A stretch of DNA of 64,000 nucleotides from an uncultured Victivallales bacterium (GTDB lineage Bacteria; Verrucomicrobiota; Lentisphaeria; Victivallales; UBA1829). This document shows positions 8,884 through 17,747 of this stretch, in pieces; positions within the stretch are counted from its first letter, which is position 1, and each line of letters begins with the position of its first letter. The position numbers were made by a program, and so were the translations under genes. The stretch lies in the NCBI GenBank assembly GCA_934661375.1, contig CAKUJH010000005.1:58899-122898 (forward strand), given 5' to 3'. The notes under the pieces are model-generated. The model worked only from the letters and a program-made list of their open reading frames with translations. It ran no database searches and was not told the origin of the DNA.

Positions 8884-10821
8884 TTACCGTCCGATTTCCA
8901 GAATAACCGCATGAAGCGGAGCAATTTTCACCCGGATTCCGGTGAGTTCCGCTTCGCCTGCCGCAATTTTCACAGACGCCGGCGCACCGGAAAGTTCTGA
9001 TTCCACAGTTTCTCTGCGGTGGTTGATGATGGTCAGCCAGCCGTGATGCGGATTGTCGCTGTTCCAGTAACGTTCGCACATGGGATCGGCAAAATCCGCG
9101 GGCAGGTTCAGCCCGGCTTCCTGTTTCAGCATCTCATAAAGTTTCCAGGCGTCAGTGTCTTCGTTGGCATACGCTGTTTCCGCAAGCGACTGTTCCAGCG
9201 GCAGGGAAAGGAAAAACGCTGTTCCTTTGCCGCAGCGTTGTTTGAACATGGCCGCTTCACCGTCGGCTCTGCGGGCGATGACTTCTCCGTCAAACGCATG
9301 AAAACGGCTGCCGGCGGCGGCGCGGACGGCACATTCGAACCCGCAGTCAAAATGAACCTGCGTCTGACCGCCGCGCAGCGGACATGTTTCCATTTCCCGG
9401 ATGCCGAAAACTTCATCCGCTCCGGTAAGGCTGACTCCGTTGCCGGAAACGTACAGCACTGCGCCGTTCCGCACGGCTTCAATGACCGCGTTCCATGCCG
9501 GAATGGAAATGGATTCCACGCCAGAGAAAGACGGCGCAAGCAGCAGGTCATAACCGGAAAGATCATCAAGGCCCGGACGCACAATTGCCGGTGCGATTCC
9601 CGCCTGCACGCAGAGTGCGAAACAGTTGTAGACGGTCAGCCAGTCGTTCTGGAGATCGCTGGCAAGGATTGCTGCGCGGCGGCGGAGTTCCGGCAGTCTG
9701 CCGTTGAACTTCTTCACCACTTCCCGGAACCGGGTCATTTCTCTGCCGGCGGGCTTGACTGTCCCGTCGGTTCGGGTCAGTCCCAGCCCGTCGTTTTCCA
9801 TCTGCACCATGCGGTACGGATATTCTCCGCCGCATTGAAAATCGCTGTAACACCACCATAGACAGCCGGAAATATTGTTGGCAAACAGACTGTACAATCG
9901 GGTCCGGAGATACCCGGCGCACAGCGGTTCCGAAAGAATAGTTTTGCCGAGCGAACCGGTTTCTTCACAGAGCACCGGACGTTTTCCCAGATCGCGCATG
10001 TAGCAGCTTTCCGCTGTGGCATGGAGATTCGCCCGGAGCGAAGTCGGGCTTTCCTTGAAACAGCCCGGCGTGAACAGCGGATACGGATGAGTGGTCAGGA
10101 AATCAACGGCATCGGCATTGTCCGCAATGCCCCAGGGATGTGCGTCCGAAGGGATGGAACGCAGTCCGTGCATTCCGGAACCGATGCTGGTTGCCGGATC
10201 GCTGAGCCGCATTTCCGCTGCCAGCGCATGAAGCCAGACCCATGCCGTTTCGGGACTGGCGCAGGAATCCGCGCAGTTCTGTTCATTGCCGTATTCCCAT
10301 GCCAGAATTTCAGGACGGTCCGCATAACGCGCGGCAAAGGCGCGGCAGTAAAGCATCTGGTATTTCAGCATGAACGGATGACTGAACAGGTTGCGGCCGT
10401 TTTTCCAGGACGGATTGAACAATGTGCCGCTCATCCAGGCGGTCAGCAGCGCCACTATCAGTTTCAGCTGATGTTTTCCCGCCAGTTCCACCACCTTGTC
10501 GAATTTTTCAAACATGGCAGGATCAATCATGGACGGATTCACTTCCGGGGAGATGTTCCAGTCATGACGCATTCCGATGCTTCGCGGCACGTTGCCGCAG
10601 CTCGGCAGTTCATAGATCGGCTGGAAATCATCCCACAGCGGGAATACCCGGACCGTGTCCATCCCCATTTCGCGGATTTGCGCAAATTCCGCATCGATTT
10701 CCGCTGCGTCGAATTTCCGCCACATCTGCACTCCCGTCTTCCGGGGCCAGTAATTGACGCCCAGCATGAAGTTTTTCTGCTGAAACCGTTCACGCGGCGT
10801 CTGGTTTTCTGTCTGCTTCAT
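8884..10821 (-). CDS. Clan GH-A glycoside hydrolase (GH5/GH42-like beta-glycosidase)
   Basis: 645 residues, no signal peptide, so probably cytoplasmic. An N-terminal (beta/alpha)8 barrel begins at LGVNYWPRKTG. The acid/base candidate is E180 in EYGNEQN and the nucleophile candidate is E286 in VLCEETG. HPYPLF near 246 is also typical of this clan. From about residue 395 a Rossmann-like beta-galactosidase trimerisation/GATase-like domain follows (YDLLLAPSF), then a beta domain. The likely substrate is a small beta-linked galactoside or mannoside. The gene lies 36 nt downstream of a LacI regulator and divergent from a ROK sugar kinase, pointing to oligosaccharide breakdown. Confidence 0.8.
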   Translation of the reverse strand: MKQTENQTPRERFQQKNFMLGVNYWPRKTGVQMWRKFDAAEIDAEFAQIREMGMDTVRVFPLWDDFQPIYELPSCGNVPRSIGMRHDWNISPEVNPSMIDPAMFEKFDKVVELAGKHQLKLIVALLTAWMSGTLFNPSWKNGRNLFSHPFMLKYQMLYCRAFAARYADRPEILAWEYGNEQNCADSCASPETAWVWLHALAAEMRLSDPATSIGSGMHGLRSIPSDAHPWGIADNADAVDFLTTHPYPLFTPGCFKESPTSLRANLHATAESCYMRDLGKRPVLCEETGSLGKTILSEPLCAGYLRTRLYSLFANNISGCLWWCYSDFQCGGEYPYRMVQMENDGLGLTRTDGTVKPAGREMTRFREVVKKFNGRLPELRRRAAILASDLQNDWLTVYNCFALCVQAGIAPAIVRPGLDDLSGYDLLLAPSFSGVESISIPAWNAVIEAVRNGAVLYVSGNGVSLTGADEVFGIREMETCPLRGGQTQVHFDCGFECAVRAAAGSRFHAFDGEVIARRADGEAAMFKQRCGKGTAFFLSLPLEQSLAETAYANEDTDAWKLYEMLKQEAGLNLPADFADPMCERYWNSDNPHHGWLTIINHRRETVESELSGAPASVKIAAGEAELTGIRVKIAPLHAVILEIGR

Positions 10822-10857
10822 TTCTCATTTCTCCTTGTGTTGTATGGATAAACATTT

Positions 10858-11859
10858 TCAGGTTTTTTCTGCCGGACCGGTGGATTCCCGCACTGTCAGT
10901 TCCGTGGGAAGCACCAGGCGCGGCAGCGCGGTTTTCCCGTTGGACTGCAGGTATTCCGCCAGAGCGCGCACAGCGAGATTCCCGGCTTCCCGTGCCGGAT
11001 GGCGCACGGTAGTCAGCGACGGATTCAGAAAACGGCTCATCGGATAATCATCGAAGCCGGCGACGGACAAATCTTCCGGCACCCGCAGACCGTTCAGCGC
11101 GGCGGCTTTCAGTATTTTCTGCGCCAGGTCGTCATTCGATGCCATGACCGCGGTCGCTTCCGGATGCTCCGCCAGCTGCTTCCGCAGATATGCCAGTTCA
11201 TCGGTATCTTCACACTGTTCGTCGATGATATGCGGTTCGAGTCCGGCATGTTTCAGCGCATCGCGGCAGCCGTTCAGCCGCTGGACATGGTTCAGAGCTG
11301 TCGTATCGACTGCGAAGTAGAGAAAACGGCGGTGTCCCAGTTCCAGCAGATGACGGGCGGCGGCAAACGATCCGGTGTATGAATCATTGTCGACATATCC
11401 GATTCCGGGAACTTCGGTTGATTCATCAATCAGCATGATCGGCAGTCCGGATTCCGCCAGTTCCGGCAGTTCGCCGCTGAAAACAGACGGCACTATCAGC
11501 ACGGCTCCAGAACACTGCTGTTCCCGCAGACGTTCCAGCAGGGATGGTCCGGACCGCGGCTGATACAGCATCAGGCAGGGTTCCAGATCATATTCCTGCA
11601 TGGCGGAAAACACACTGGACAGCACTTCCGAATGATAATGGGAAAAACGGACAGCCGCATAGACCACGGCAATGTGGTGTTTATGCCGGGCGGGGTAGTG
11701 GGTGCGGAAATCATATTCACGCAGTTTCTGCAGTATTTTCCGGCGGTTTTCCTCACTGACTCCGGTCCGGTGATTGATGACCCGTGAGACCATTGCCGCG
11801 GAAACTCCTGTTTCCGAAGCGATGGTGCTGATGCTGACTTTTTCCCGTTTTCTTGCCAT
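10858..11859 (-). CDS. LacI-family transcriptional regulator
   Basis: 333 residues. An N-terminal LacI helix-turn-helix (VSISTIASETGVSAAMVSRVIN) and hinge are followed by a periplasmic-binding-protein-like sensor domain (VIVPSVFSGEL, YVDNDSYTG, HRRFLYFAVD, AVMASNDDLA, VAGFDDYPMSRFLNPSLTTVRHP). It probably responds to a sugar or oligosaccharide. It heads the leftward regulator/glycosidase pair and is divergent from the ROK kinase. A 16-bp palindrome lies between the two promoters and is a natural candidate for its operator. Confidence 0.95.
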   Translation of the reverse strand: MARKREKVSISTIASETGVSAAMVSRVINHRTGVSEENRRKILQKLREYDFRTHYPARHKHHIAVVYAAVRFSHYHSEVLSSVFSAMQEYDLEPCLMLYQPRSGPSLLERLREQQCSGAVLIVPSVFSGELPELAESGLPIMLIDESTEVPGIGYVDNDSYTGSFAAARHLLELGHRRFLYFAVDTTALNHVQRLNGCRDALKHAGLEPHIIDEQCEDTDELAYLRKQLAEHPEATAVMASNDDLAQKILKAAALNGLRVPEDLSVAGFDDYPMSRFLNPSLTTVRHPAREAGNLAVRALAEYLQSNGKTALPRLVLPTELTVRESTGPAEKT

Positions 11860-11878
11860 TCAGAATTCCTCCTCCCTT

Positions 11879-11908
11879 ACTGTACCACCCGTTCCGGATA
11901 AAATCAAA
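11879..11908 (-). promoter_or_regulatory. Predicted promoter of the LacI/glycosidase operon
   Basis: On the minus strand TTGATT (11908-11903), 17 nt and TACAGT (11884-11879). The -35 box directly abuts the palindrome at 11909-11924. Confidence 0.45.
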
Positions 11909-11924
11909 TATTTTGCGCAAAATA
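11909..11924. promoter_or_regulatory. LacI-type operator palindrome
   Basis: TATTTTGCGCAAAATA is a perfect 16-bp palindrome with a central GC step, the usual architecture for LacI-family sites. It lies between the divergent promoters of the LacI gene and the ROK kinase, touching the -35 of the former and 13 nt upstream of the -35 of the latter. Confidence 0.55.
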
Positions 11925-11937
11925 ATTTCTGTTTTTC

Positions 11938-11966
11938 TTGACAAACGGGATATTGCAGTTTATGGT
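11938..11966 (+). promoter_or_regulatory. Predicted promoter of the ROK kinase gene
   Basis: TTGACA (11938-11943, perfect consensus), a 17-nt spacer and TATGGT (11961-11966), 28 nt before the chosen ATG. Confidence 0.6.
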
Positions 11967-11994
11967 ACAGAAAAATACGGAAGGAAGCAAGAGG

Positions 11995-12972
11995 ATGACA
12001 AAGAATATTCTGGCAGGATTCGATATCGGCGGAACCAAATGTGCGGTACTGCTGGGCGAAGCGGCGCACGGAGAAATCCATATCCTGGCAAAGCAGAAAT
12101 TTCCTACTGCCGATTTCCCGGCTCCGGAAAACTGTCTGCATGAAATGTGCCGCATATTGGCGGAACTCATTCAGAAAGAAAATCTTACATTCGGACAGCT
12201 GCGCGGGATCGGAATCAGCTGCGGTGGTCCGCTGGATTCTCATGCCGGCGTGATTCAGTCTCCGCCGAATCTGCCCGGCTGGATTGATGTTCCCGCGGTC
12301 CGGCTGGTGAACCGTCTCACCGGATTACCGGTCAAACTTCAGAATGACGCCAACGCCTGTGCGCTTGCCGAATGGAGGTATGGGGCAGGGCGGGGAACTT
12401 CCGACATGATTTTCCTGACTTTCGGCACCGGACTGGGGGCGGGAATCATTGCGGGCGGGCGTCTGCTTGAAGGCTGTTCCGGCATGGCTGGTGAATGCGG
12501 ACATATCCGGCTGGCGGAGTCCGGACCGTACGGTTACGGCAAAGAAGGCTCGTTTGAAGGATTCTGTTCCGGCGGCGGTATCGCCCGGCTGGGACGCCTT
12601 CACGCGGAACGGCTGATCCGGGAAGGGCATCCGCCCCGCTGGTGTCCGGATACTTCCGCCCTGTCCGGTCTTACTGCAAAGATCATTGGCGATGCCGCTG
12701 AAGACGGCGACTCCGAAGCCCGCGCGGTTTACGAAGAAAGCGGACGGCGTCTGGGGCAGGGACTGGCGATACTGATCGACATCCTGAATCCGGAACGCAT
12801 CGTGATTGGAAGCATTTTTGTCCGTTCGGAATCGTTGCTGCGTCCGGCGATGGAACGTTCCATGGAAGCGGAGGCTCTGCCGCAGTCGGCGCGGTGCTGT
12901 CGGGTGGTTCCCGCATTGCTGGGGGAACGCCTCGGTGATGTTGCCAGCCTCGCCATTGCAGCGGAACTGTAA
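11995..12972 (+). CDS. ROK-family sugar kinase lacking the zinc-binding cysteines
   Basis: 325 residues from the ATG at 11995, chosen because it follows an aaggaag Shine-Dalgarno and the promoter; longer reading would run through the -35 box. The phosphate motif FDIGGTK is at residues 9-15, LQNDANACALAEW holds the catalytic Asp, and FGTGLGAGIIAGG and GECGHI follow. ROK enzymes normally carry CxCGxxGC after GHI; here the corresponding stretch is YGYGKEGS, so all three cysteines are replaced. It probably phosphorylates a hexose released by the divergent glycosidase. Confidence 0.9.
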   Translation: MTKNILAGFDIGGTKCAVLLGEAAHGEIHILAKQKFPTADFPAPENCLHEMCRILAELIQKENLTFGQLRGIGISCGGPLDSHAGVIQSPPNLPGWIDVPAVRLVNRLTGLPVKLQNDANACALAEWRYGAGRGTSDMIFLTFGTGLGAGIIAGGRLLEGCSGMAGECGHIRLAESGPYGYGKEGSFEGFCSGGGIARLGRLHAERLIREGHPPRWCPDTSALSGLTAKIIGDAAEDGDSEARAVYEESGRRLGQGLAILIDILNPERIVIGSIFVRSESLLRPAMERSMEAEALPQSARCCRVVPALLGERLGDVASLAIAAEL

Positions 12973-12985
12973 TTCCGTTTTTCAA

Positions 12986-13020
12986 AAAAAATCCGGCACC
13001 TGATGCGGAGCCGGATTTTT
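12986..13020. terminator. Bidirectional intrinsic terminator
   Basis: The arms AAAAATCCGGC (12987-12997) and GCCGGATTTTT (13010-13020) pair perfectly around a 12-nt loop, with A and T tracts on both sides. It separates the convergent ROK and M24 genes and can serve both. Confidence 0.85.
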
Positions 13021-13043
13021 TTGAATCTTGCAGACAGACTGAA

Positions 13044-14222
13044 TCAGTCGAGTTTGCAGCAGTCCAGAGACATGAACTTCTTGGACATGATCTCGCAGCC
13101 GTCTTTGGTCACAATGACGCCGCGTTCCCAGCGGAGACCGTAACCGTTGCCGGTGAAGAAGGTATCGACCTGGTAGGTCATGTTTTCCTGAAGTTTGTAT
13201 TTGCTGGTGGTCTCGATCCAGGGACTTTCCGTTTCCATGATGCCCAGGCCGTGGACCGGACCGTACAGCATGTAGTCGCCCCAGCCCTGATCAATACCCC
13301 ACTGTGTGTAATCTCTGGCAATGGATCCGGCTTCAACACCAGCTTTGATCAGTTCAAAGGTGTACTTGTGGGCGCGCAGACCGAATTCAACCAGAGCCAT
13401 CTGTTCTTTCGGCAGTTTGCCGAACCAGACCGGCAGACCGATGGAGCAGGAATAACCGCTCACGCGGGCGCCGATGTTCAGCTGAATGATTTCATTCTTT
13501 TTCAGCTTGTTGTAAGTCGGACGGCTGATGCCGTTGCTGGTCCTGTCGCCGCCGAAGCAGTACAGGCTGTGCCCTTCGTATTCACCGCCGTTGGCGTAGA
13601 TCTCGCGCTGGGCGATGCCGATCGCCTGAAATTCGGTCATGCCCGGTTTCATTTCATTGAGCATGGCCTGAACCGCTTTTTCCGCAACCTTGAAGGCTTT
13701 GCGGTGACATGCCAGTTCGTTTTCACTCTTGATCCACCGCAGCGGACGGAAAACATCTTCATTGTGGACCAGCTTCACGTCCGGCAGGTCGCGTTGAAGG
13801 GCTTCCAGAGTGGGAAGAGTCATGACCGCAGTGCCGACCAGACCGAGTTTTTTCAGTTTCTTGCCGCCCATGGCTTTCTTGGCGACTTCCGCGTAGTTGG
13901 ACAGCGGAATGCCCGGGTAATCCGGTTCGGCGGATTCGCGATAGTTCAGCATCTGCATGATGTTTTCCGGAGCGAAGACACTGCGGCCATAGGCGTATTT
14001 CAGACTTTCAGGACCGATCAGCAGGATGGCGTCGCCTTCCGCCGGCACAAACACACCGGCCTGTTCAAAGGTCGGCCAGTACTCGGTCAGATAACGGACG
14101 TTGGCAAAGTCGGATTCAGTACCGTGAATCAGGCAGGCGTCGAGACCTGCTGCTTTCATGTTGGCCTGAAGTTTCGCGATTCTGTCGAAATACTCCTGTT
14201 TCGGAATGCTGGGAATGGACAT
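13044..14222 (-). CDS. Creatinase-like M24 family protein (Xaa-Pro aminopeptidase fold), atypical metal site
   Basis: 392 residues: a creatinase N-terminal domain (about 10-160) followed by a pita-bread M24 domain. True metallo-aminopeptidases use Asp, Asp, His, Glu and Glu. Here the His (H324, in GPVHGLGI) and both Glu regions (E330/E332 and E366 in RWERGVIV) remain, but the first Asp is Asn (N249 in LNIGA) and the second falls in GYSCSIG with no Asp. It may be metal-free like creatinase, or a pseudo-enzyme. A paralogue with similar losses lies at 52579-53757. It is transcribed alone. Confidence 0.88.
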   Translation of the reverse strand: MSIPSIPKQEYFDRIAKLQANMKAAGLDACLIHGTESDFANVRYLTEYWPTFEQAGVFVPAEGDAILLIGPESLKYAYGRSVFAPENIMQMLNYRESAEPDYPGIPLSNYAEVAKKAMGGKKLKKLGLVGTAVMTLPTLEALQRDLPDVKLVHNEDVFRPLRWIKSENELACHRKAFKVAEKAVQAMLNEMKPGMTEFQAIGIAQREIYANGGEYEGHSLYCFGGDRTSNGISRPTYNKLKKNEIIQLNIGARVSGYSCSIGLPVWFGKLPKEQMALVEFGLRAHKYTFELIKAGVEAGSIARDYTQWGIDQGWGDYMLYGPVHGLGIMETESPWIETTSKYKLQENMTYQVDTFFTGNGYGLRWERGVIVTKDGCEIMSKKFMSLDCCKLD

Positions 14223-14289
14223 GGTTGCCTCCTTGTTTTTATATCCCGTTGCGCGGTGCGCATTTTTTTCTTTCGTGCTGTTCTCCGTT

Positions 14290-14317
14290 AATATATTTTC
14301 CGACGCGCAGGAATCAA
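14290..14317 (-). promoter_or_regulatory. Predicted promoter of the M24 gene
   Basis: On the minus strand TTGATT (14317-14312), 16 nt and TATATT (14295-14290), about 68 nt before the ATG. Confidence 0.55.
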
Positions 14318-14389
14318 GATTTTTTTTGCCGAAAAAACAGCTTTTCCTGTAAAAAATCCGGAAAATCGCTTTTTTTATGTCAAATAAAT

Positions 14390-14408
14390 ATAGCGCTATG
14401 TTTTATTT
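14390..14408. repeat. Small dyad at the end of the GNAT gene
   Basis: ATAGCGCTAT (14390-14399) is a perfect palindrome flanked by AAATAAA (14382-14388) and TTTATTT (14402-14408), so a longer hairpin with small bulges can form over the GNAT stop codon. It may terminate the leftward operon, although no clean T-run follows. Confidence 0.3.
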
Positions 14409-14870
14409 CAGTTCCAAACGCATCTGTCCGGAGATTTCGGAAAACCCGTATTTCAGATAAACACCCCGTCCCATGGGTGAGGCACTCAGTTCCAGCCGGG
14501 CGCAGCCCAGATTCCGTGCATGATCCCGGAGTGCATCCAGCAGCCGTACCGCCAGATGATTCCCGCGCCAGTCAGGACGCGTATACATATTGAGGATGAA
14601 ACCCGTTTTGCCGGAAGGATTTCCGTATGAAGGAAGCGATTCCTGCAGCAGCATTCCGGAACACGCCGCCGCTTCCGGTCCGGCAAACGCCAGAAAAGAG
14701 ACCAGTGTGCCGTTGTTCAGCAATCTGGTGAAACTTTCCCGTGTCAATCTGCGGAATTCGGTTTCCGGCATGGAAAGCGGTACGGTTTCCCGTTCACGGC
14801 GCATCTCCAGACGCATTTCCGTGAGCAGTTCCACATCCTCAGGCAGGGCGAGCCGTATTTCAAAATTCAT
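14403..14870 (-). CDS. GNAT-family N-acetyltransferase
   Basis: 155 residues. The GNAT core is seen in order: MNFEIRLALPEDVELLTEMR at the N-terminus, the beta4 strand FILNMYTRPDWRG with the acetyl-CoA loop (RPDWRGNHLAVRLLDAL), and GCARLELSASPMGRGVYLKYGF near the C-terminus. The substrate is unknown. It starts 3 nt after the CE7 esterase stop and is the last gene of the NSS/esterase/GNAT operon. Confidence 0.88.
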   Translation of the reverse strand: MNFEIRLALPEDVELLTEMRLEMRRERETVPLSMPETEFRRLTRESFTRLLNNGTLVSFLAFAGPEAAACSGMLLQESLPSYGNPSGKTGFILNMYTRPDWRGNHLAVRLLDALRDHARNLGCARLELSASPMGRGVYLKYGFSEISGQMRLELK

Positions 14871-14873
14871 AAG

Positions 14874-15818
14874 TCAACTCCTGAAATGTTCTTCGCACCA
14901 CTTGCCGATTGCTTTCAGCTGCTCCTGATCGTGAGCTGTCGGGGAGAAGTGGCCGGTATCGCGGATGAATTGTGTTTTATACTGTTCGGGAATGGCATTG
15001 GCAATGGAAAACTGTCCGGCGGGCGCAACACATGGATCGAATTGCGCGGGGGAAACCGCGACCGGGATCCGGAGATATTTTGCCGCCGCGGAAGCATCGA
15101 ACCATGCCAGCACCTGCCGTGCTTCCGGATGTTCCATGAGATACTGCCGGCAGGCTTCTCCGCTGCCGGTGGAAGGATAATTGAACCGTATTTCCGATCC
15201 GAAAGTCGGTACATCCAGCCATGCCGCCTTGAACCGGCTGTCCCACGGCAGCAGCAGTGCGCCCATACCGCCGCCCATACTGGAGCCGCAGTAGTTCAGA
15301 TTCGCCGCCGTGTCGGGAAACATATCCAGCATAACACTTGCCGCCATCCACTGATCGGAAATCACTCCGCGCAGAATGTACGTGTCTCTGGAACGGATGC
15401 CGTGAAGCACATGTTTTGCCGGTTCCCAGGGAATGTCTTTGCATTGGGAACGACCGAGCCCGCGGACGCAGGCAAGGCAGGTGGTCAGCCCGTATTTGCA
15501 GGCCGGCGGTGTCGCAGGGTTGCCGTAACCCTGTCCGATGACCAGTCCGCCGTGAGATTCTTCCGGGCGTGCGATCCACAGGACAAATTCCGTATTGTCC
15601 CAGTTCTTCGCCCGGATGGAATAAATTTTAACAGTTGAATCTGGCGACCAGATTTCCCGTTCGATGAAATAAGTCGGAACCATGGCACGGGTGAGACGGT
15701 AAGTCTCCTCCCAGAACTCCCGGAATCCGGCTGGTTCCGGCTGTGTCTGAATTGCCAGCAGCTGTTCCTGAGTCATGCCGTTGGACGGATCGAACGGAAA
15801 ATCGTGCCGGATGGTCAT
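14874..15818 (-). CDS. Acetyl xylan esterase-like alpha/beta hydrolase (CE7 family)
   Basis: 314 residues, no signal peptide. An alpha/beta-hydrolase with the nucleophile elbow GSSMGGG (about residue 180), an acid candidate in AQFDPCVAP and a catalytic His candidate in RDTGHFSP near the C-terminus, consistent with the CE7 cephalosporin-C deacetylase/acetyl xylan esterase family. Cytoplasmic CE7 enzymes remove acetyl groups from short oligosaccharides. Its ATG overlaps the TGA of the symporter gene (ATGA), so translation is coupled. Confidence 0.8.
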   Translation of the reverse strand: MTIRHDFPFDPSNGMTQEQLLAIQTQPEPAGFREFWEETYRLTRAMVPTYFIEREIWSPDSTVKIYSIRAKNWDNTEFVLWIARPEESHGGLVIGQGYGNPATPPACKYGLTTCLACVRGLGRSQCKDIPWEPAKHVLHGIRSRDTYILRGVISDQWMAASVMLDMFPDTAANLNYCGSSMGGGMGALLLPWDSRFKAAWLDVPTFGSEIRFNYPSTGSGEACRQYLMEHPEARQVLAWFDASAAAKYLRIPVAVSPAQFDPCVAPAGQFSIANAIPEQYKTQFIRDTGHFSPTAHDQEQLKAIGKWCEEHFRS

Positions 15819-17536
15819 TTTGCTTTTTCTGCTGCCGGAGCCTGCGCCGCCGGAGTCTGTTCCTGCGGAAGCTGTTCAGCGGCTTTCTGTTCAACCTGCT
15901 GCACTGCCGCCTGCGGTGTTACTTCCGGCATCTTGAAGGAAATGATTTCGACGCTGTAAAGGAACGCCAGGAACAGCAGAACCGGGGTAATGAAGCGGAC
16001 GAACACGCCCCACAGGGAAGCCGGGGTGAAAATCGGACGCGGGGAAATGTAGCCCGGATCACCGCGCAGACCCGCCGCCAGCAGGAACAGGTTGGTGTCG
16101 ATATGGTAGGACGCACCGCGGCGGATTTCTTTGAGCGCATGACGCGGACCCCAGATCCAGCCAACATAAAGCGTGATGATCAGACCGCCGATCGGCAGGA
16201 ACCAGTCGGAGCAGGTGCTGTCGAACAGGTCAAACGCACTTCCGGGAACATTCGGGAAATATTTGCACAGGAACTTGTACAGACGCGGGAAGTTGTCCCA
16301 GTTGGCAATGCTGATCGCCGAGACCATGCCCAGCAGAGTGTTGGCGATGACGCTGACGATAACTGCGATTTTGCGGGACATCTTGAGCTGTTCCATGCAG
16401 AAATTCACGATCACTTCCGCCAGACTGATGGCGCTGGTGAGAGCCGCCACGAACAGCATGATGAAGAACAGCGCGTTCCAGACCGCTCCGCCTCCGCCGG
16501 GGATCAGGTTGAATGCCGCCGGAAGAATTTCAAAGGTCAGGCTGGGACCGCGCGCCGGTTCAAATCCCATGGCGAACACCGCCGGGAAAATCGCCAGACC
16601 CGCCATGACCGCCGCCATGGTGTCCAGACAGATGACCGTGAGGGACGTCTTGACAATGTTTTCCGTTTTTTTCAGATAACTTCCGTAGGTCATGGTGATA
16701 CCCATGGCCAGACTCAAAGTGAAGAAAGCATGTCCGACTGCAATCAGCACGCCTTCCGCAGTGAGTTTGGAGAAATCCGGCGACAGGAAGAACGCCAGCC
16801 CCTTCTGTGCTCCGGGCAGAGTCAGCGAACGCAGCAGCAGAACCGCCAGCAGAATAAAGAGGAACGGCATCAGGATCTTCGAGGACCGTTCGATGCCTTT
16901 CTTGACGCCGAAAAACAGAATGACGCCCACAATGATCATGAAGAGGAAATGTCCGCCGAAGATCATGCACCACGCGCTTTTCGGGGCAATGAGAATCGGG
17001 TTCATGACCGCCTCGGCCCCCGCCTGCGTGGTGAAGCCCAGACTGCCGGTAATGGCTTTCCAGATGTAAATCACGGTCCAGCCGCCGATCACTCCGTAGT
17101 AGGACAGAATGACAAACGGAACCAGGACGCCGCAGACCAGACCGATGATTTTCCAGCCGAACGCCAGAATGCCGACGCCGCACAGGGCGATGACTGCGGC
17201 AAAACCGTATTGACCGAACATTGCAACCGTGCATCCGGCAATCACGGTAAGGAAACCGATGGTGTTGAGCAGCATACTCTTCCGCGGTGTCAGAGCGGCA
17301 AATGCCCCGACCGGTCCGCGTCCGGTTGCCCGGCCCAGCGTCAGTTCACAGATCATGATCGGCAGACCTACGGTCAGAACGCAGATCAGATAGACCAGCA
17401 CGAAAGCCGCACCGCCGTTCATTCCGGTGATGTACGGAAATTTCCAGATGTTGCCCAATCCGATGGCGGATCCGGCAGTTGCCAGCAGGAAGCCCCAATG
17501 ACTTCCCCAATACTCTTTCTTGTTGTTGTCTCCCAT
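15815..17536 (-). CDS. Sodium:neurotransmitter symporter family (SNF/NSS) transporter
   Basis: 573 residues from the ATG at 17536-17534, which follows a strong gaaggag Shine-Dalgarno; an upstream in-frame ATG at 17599 lacks one. The signature SAIGLGNIWKFPY is near residues 22-35, the sodium/substrate region of LeuT-fold transporters. Twelve or so hydrophobic helices follow. The C-terminus ends in an Ala/Pro/Gln-rich tail of about 35 residues. The substrate is probably an amino acid or amine. It heads the operon with the CE7 esterase and GNAT genes. Confidence 0.95.
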   Translation of the reverse strand: MGDNNKKEYWGSHWGFLLATAGSAIGLGNIWKFPYITGMNGGAAFVLVYLICVLTVGLPIMICELTLGRATGRGPVGAFAALTPRKSMLLNTIGFLTVIAGCTVAMFGQYGFAAVIALCGVGILAFGWKIIGLVCGVLVPFVILSYYGVIGGWTVIYIWKAITGSLGFTTQAGAEAVMNPILIAPKSAWCMIFGGHFLFMIIVGVILFFGVKKGIERSSKILMPFLFILLAVLLLRSLTLPGAQKGLAFFLSPDFSKLTAEGVLIAVGHAFFTLSLAMGITMTYGSYLKKTENIVKTSLTVICLDTMAAVMAGLAIFPAVFAMGFEPARGPSLTFEILPAAFNLIPGGGGAVWNALFFIMLFVAALTSAISLAEVIVNFCMEQLKMSRKIAVIVSVIANTLLGMVSAISIANWDNFPRLYKFLCKYFPNVPGSAFDLFDSTCSDWFLPIGGLIITLYVGWIWGPRHALKEIRRGASYHIDTNLFLLAAGLRGDPGYISPRPIFTPASLWGVFVRFITPVLLFLAFLYSVEIISFKMPEVTPQAAVQQVEQKAAEQLPQEQTPAAQAPAAEKAK

Positions 17537-17666
17537 GTTGTTTCCTTCTCCTTCTTTATTTTCATCAGAAAACAATATCGTCAGGTAAATTACACGCAAA
17601 AATATTTTTTACAAGTGGTTATGCGAAAATCATTGCATTATTTTTCCGGTACTGCCGGCTTCCGGT

Positions 17667-17694
17667 TTGCTTTTTCGTGAAAATGTGCTAATTT
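17667..17694 (+). promoter_or_regulatory. Candidate promoter of the CstA-family gene
   Basis: TTGCTT (17667-17672), 16 nt and TAATTT (17689-17694), about 54 nt before the ATG. The gene also has a clear gggagg Shine-Dalgarno. Confidence 0.35.
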
Positions 17695-17747
17695 AACATA
17701 TTGCATTTTTTCGTTACGGTCAAACAATATGGGAGGTTTCAGAGAAA

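Noticed and set aside
15743..17680. A 645-codon open frame antisense to the NSS symporter
   Set aside because: Composition (His/Gln/Arg/Asp-rich) is that of a shadow frame; the opposite strand encodes a clear LeuT-fold transporter and a CE7 esterase.
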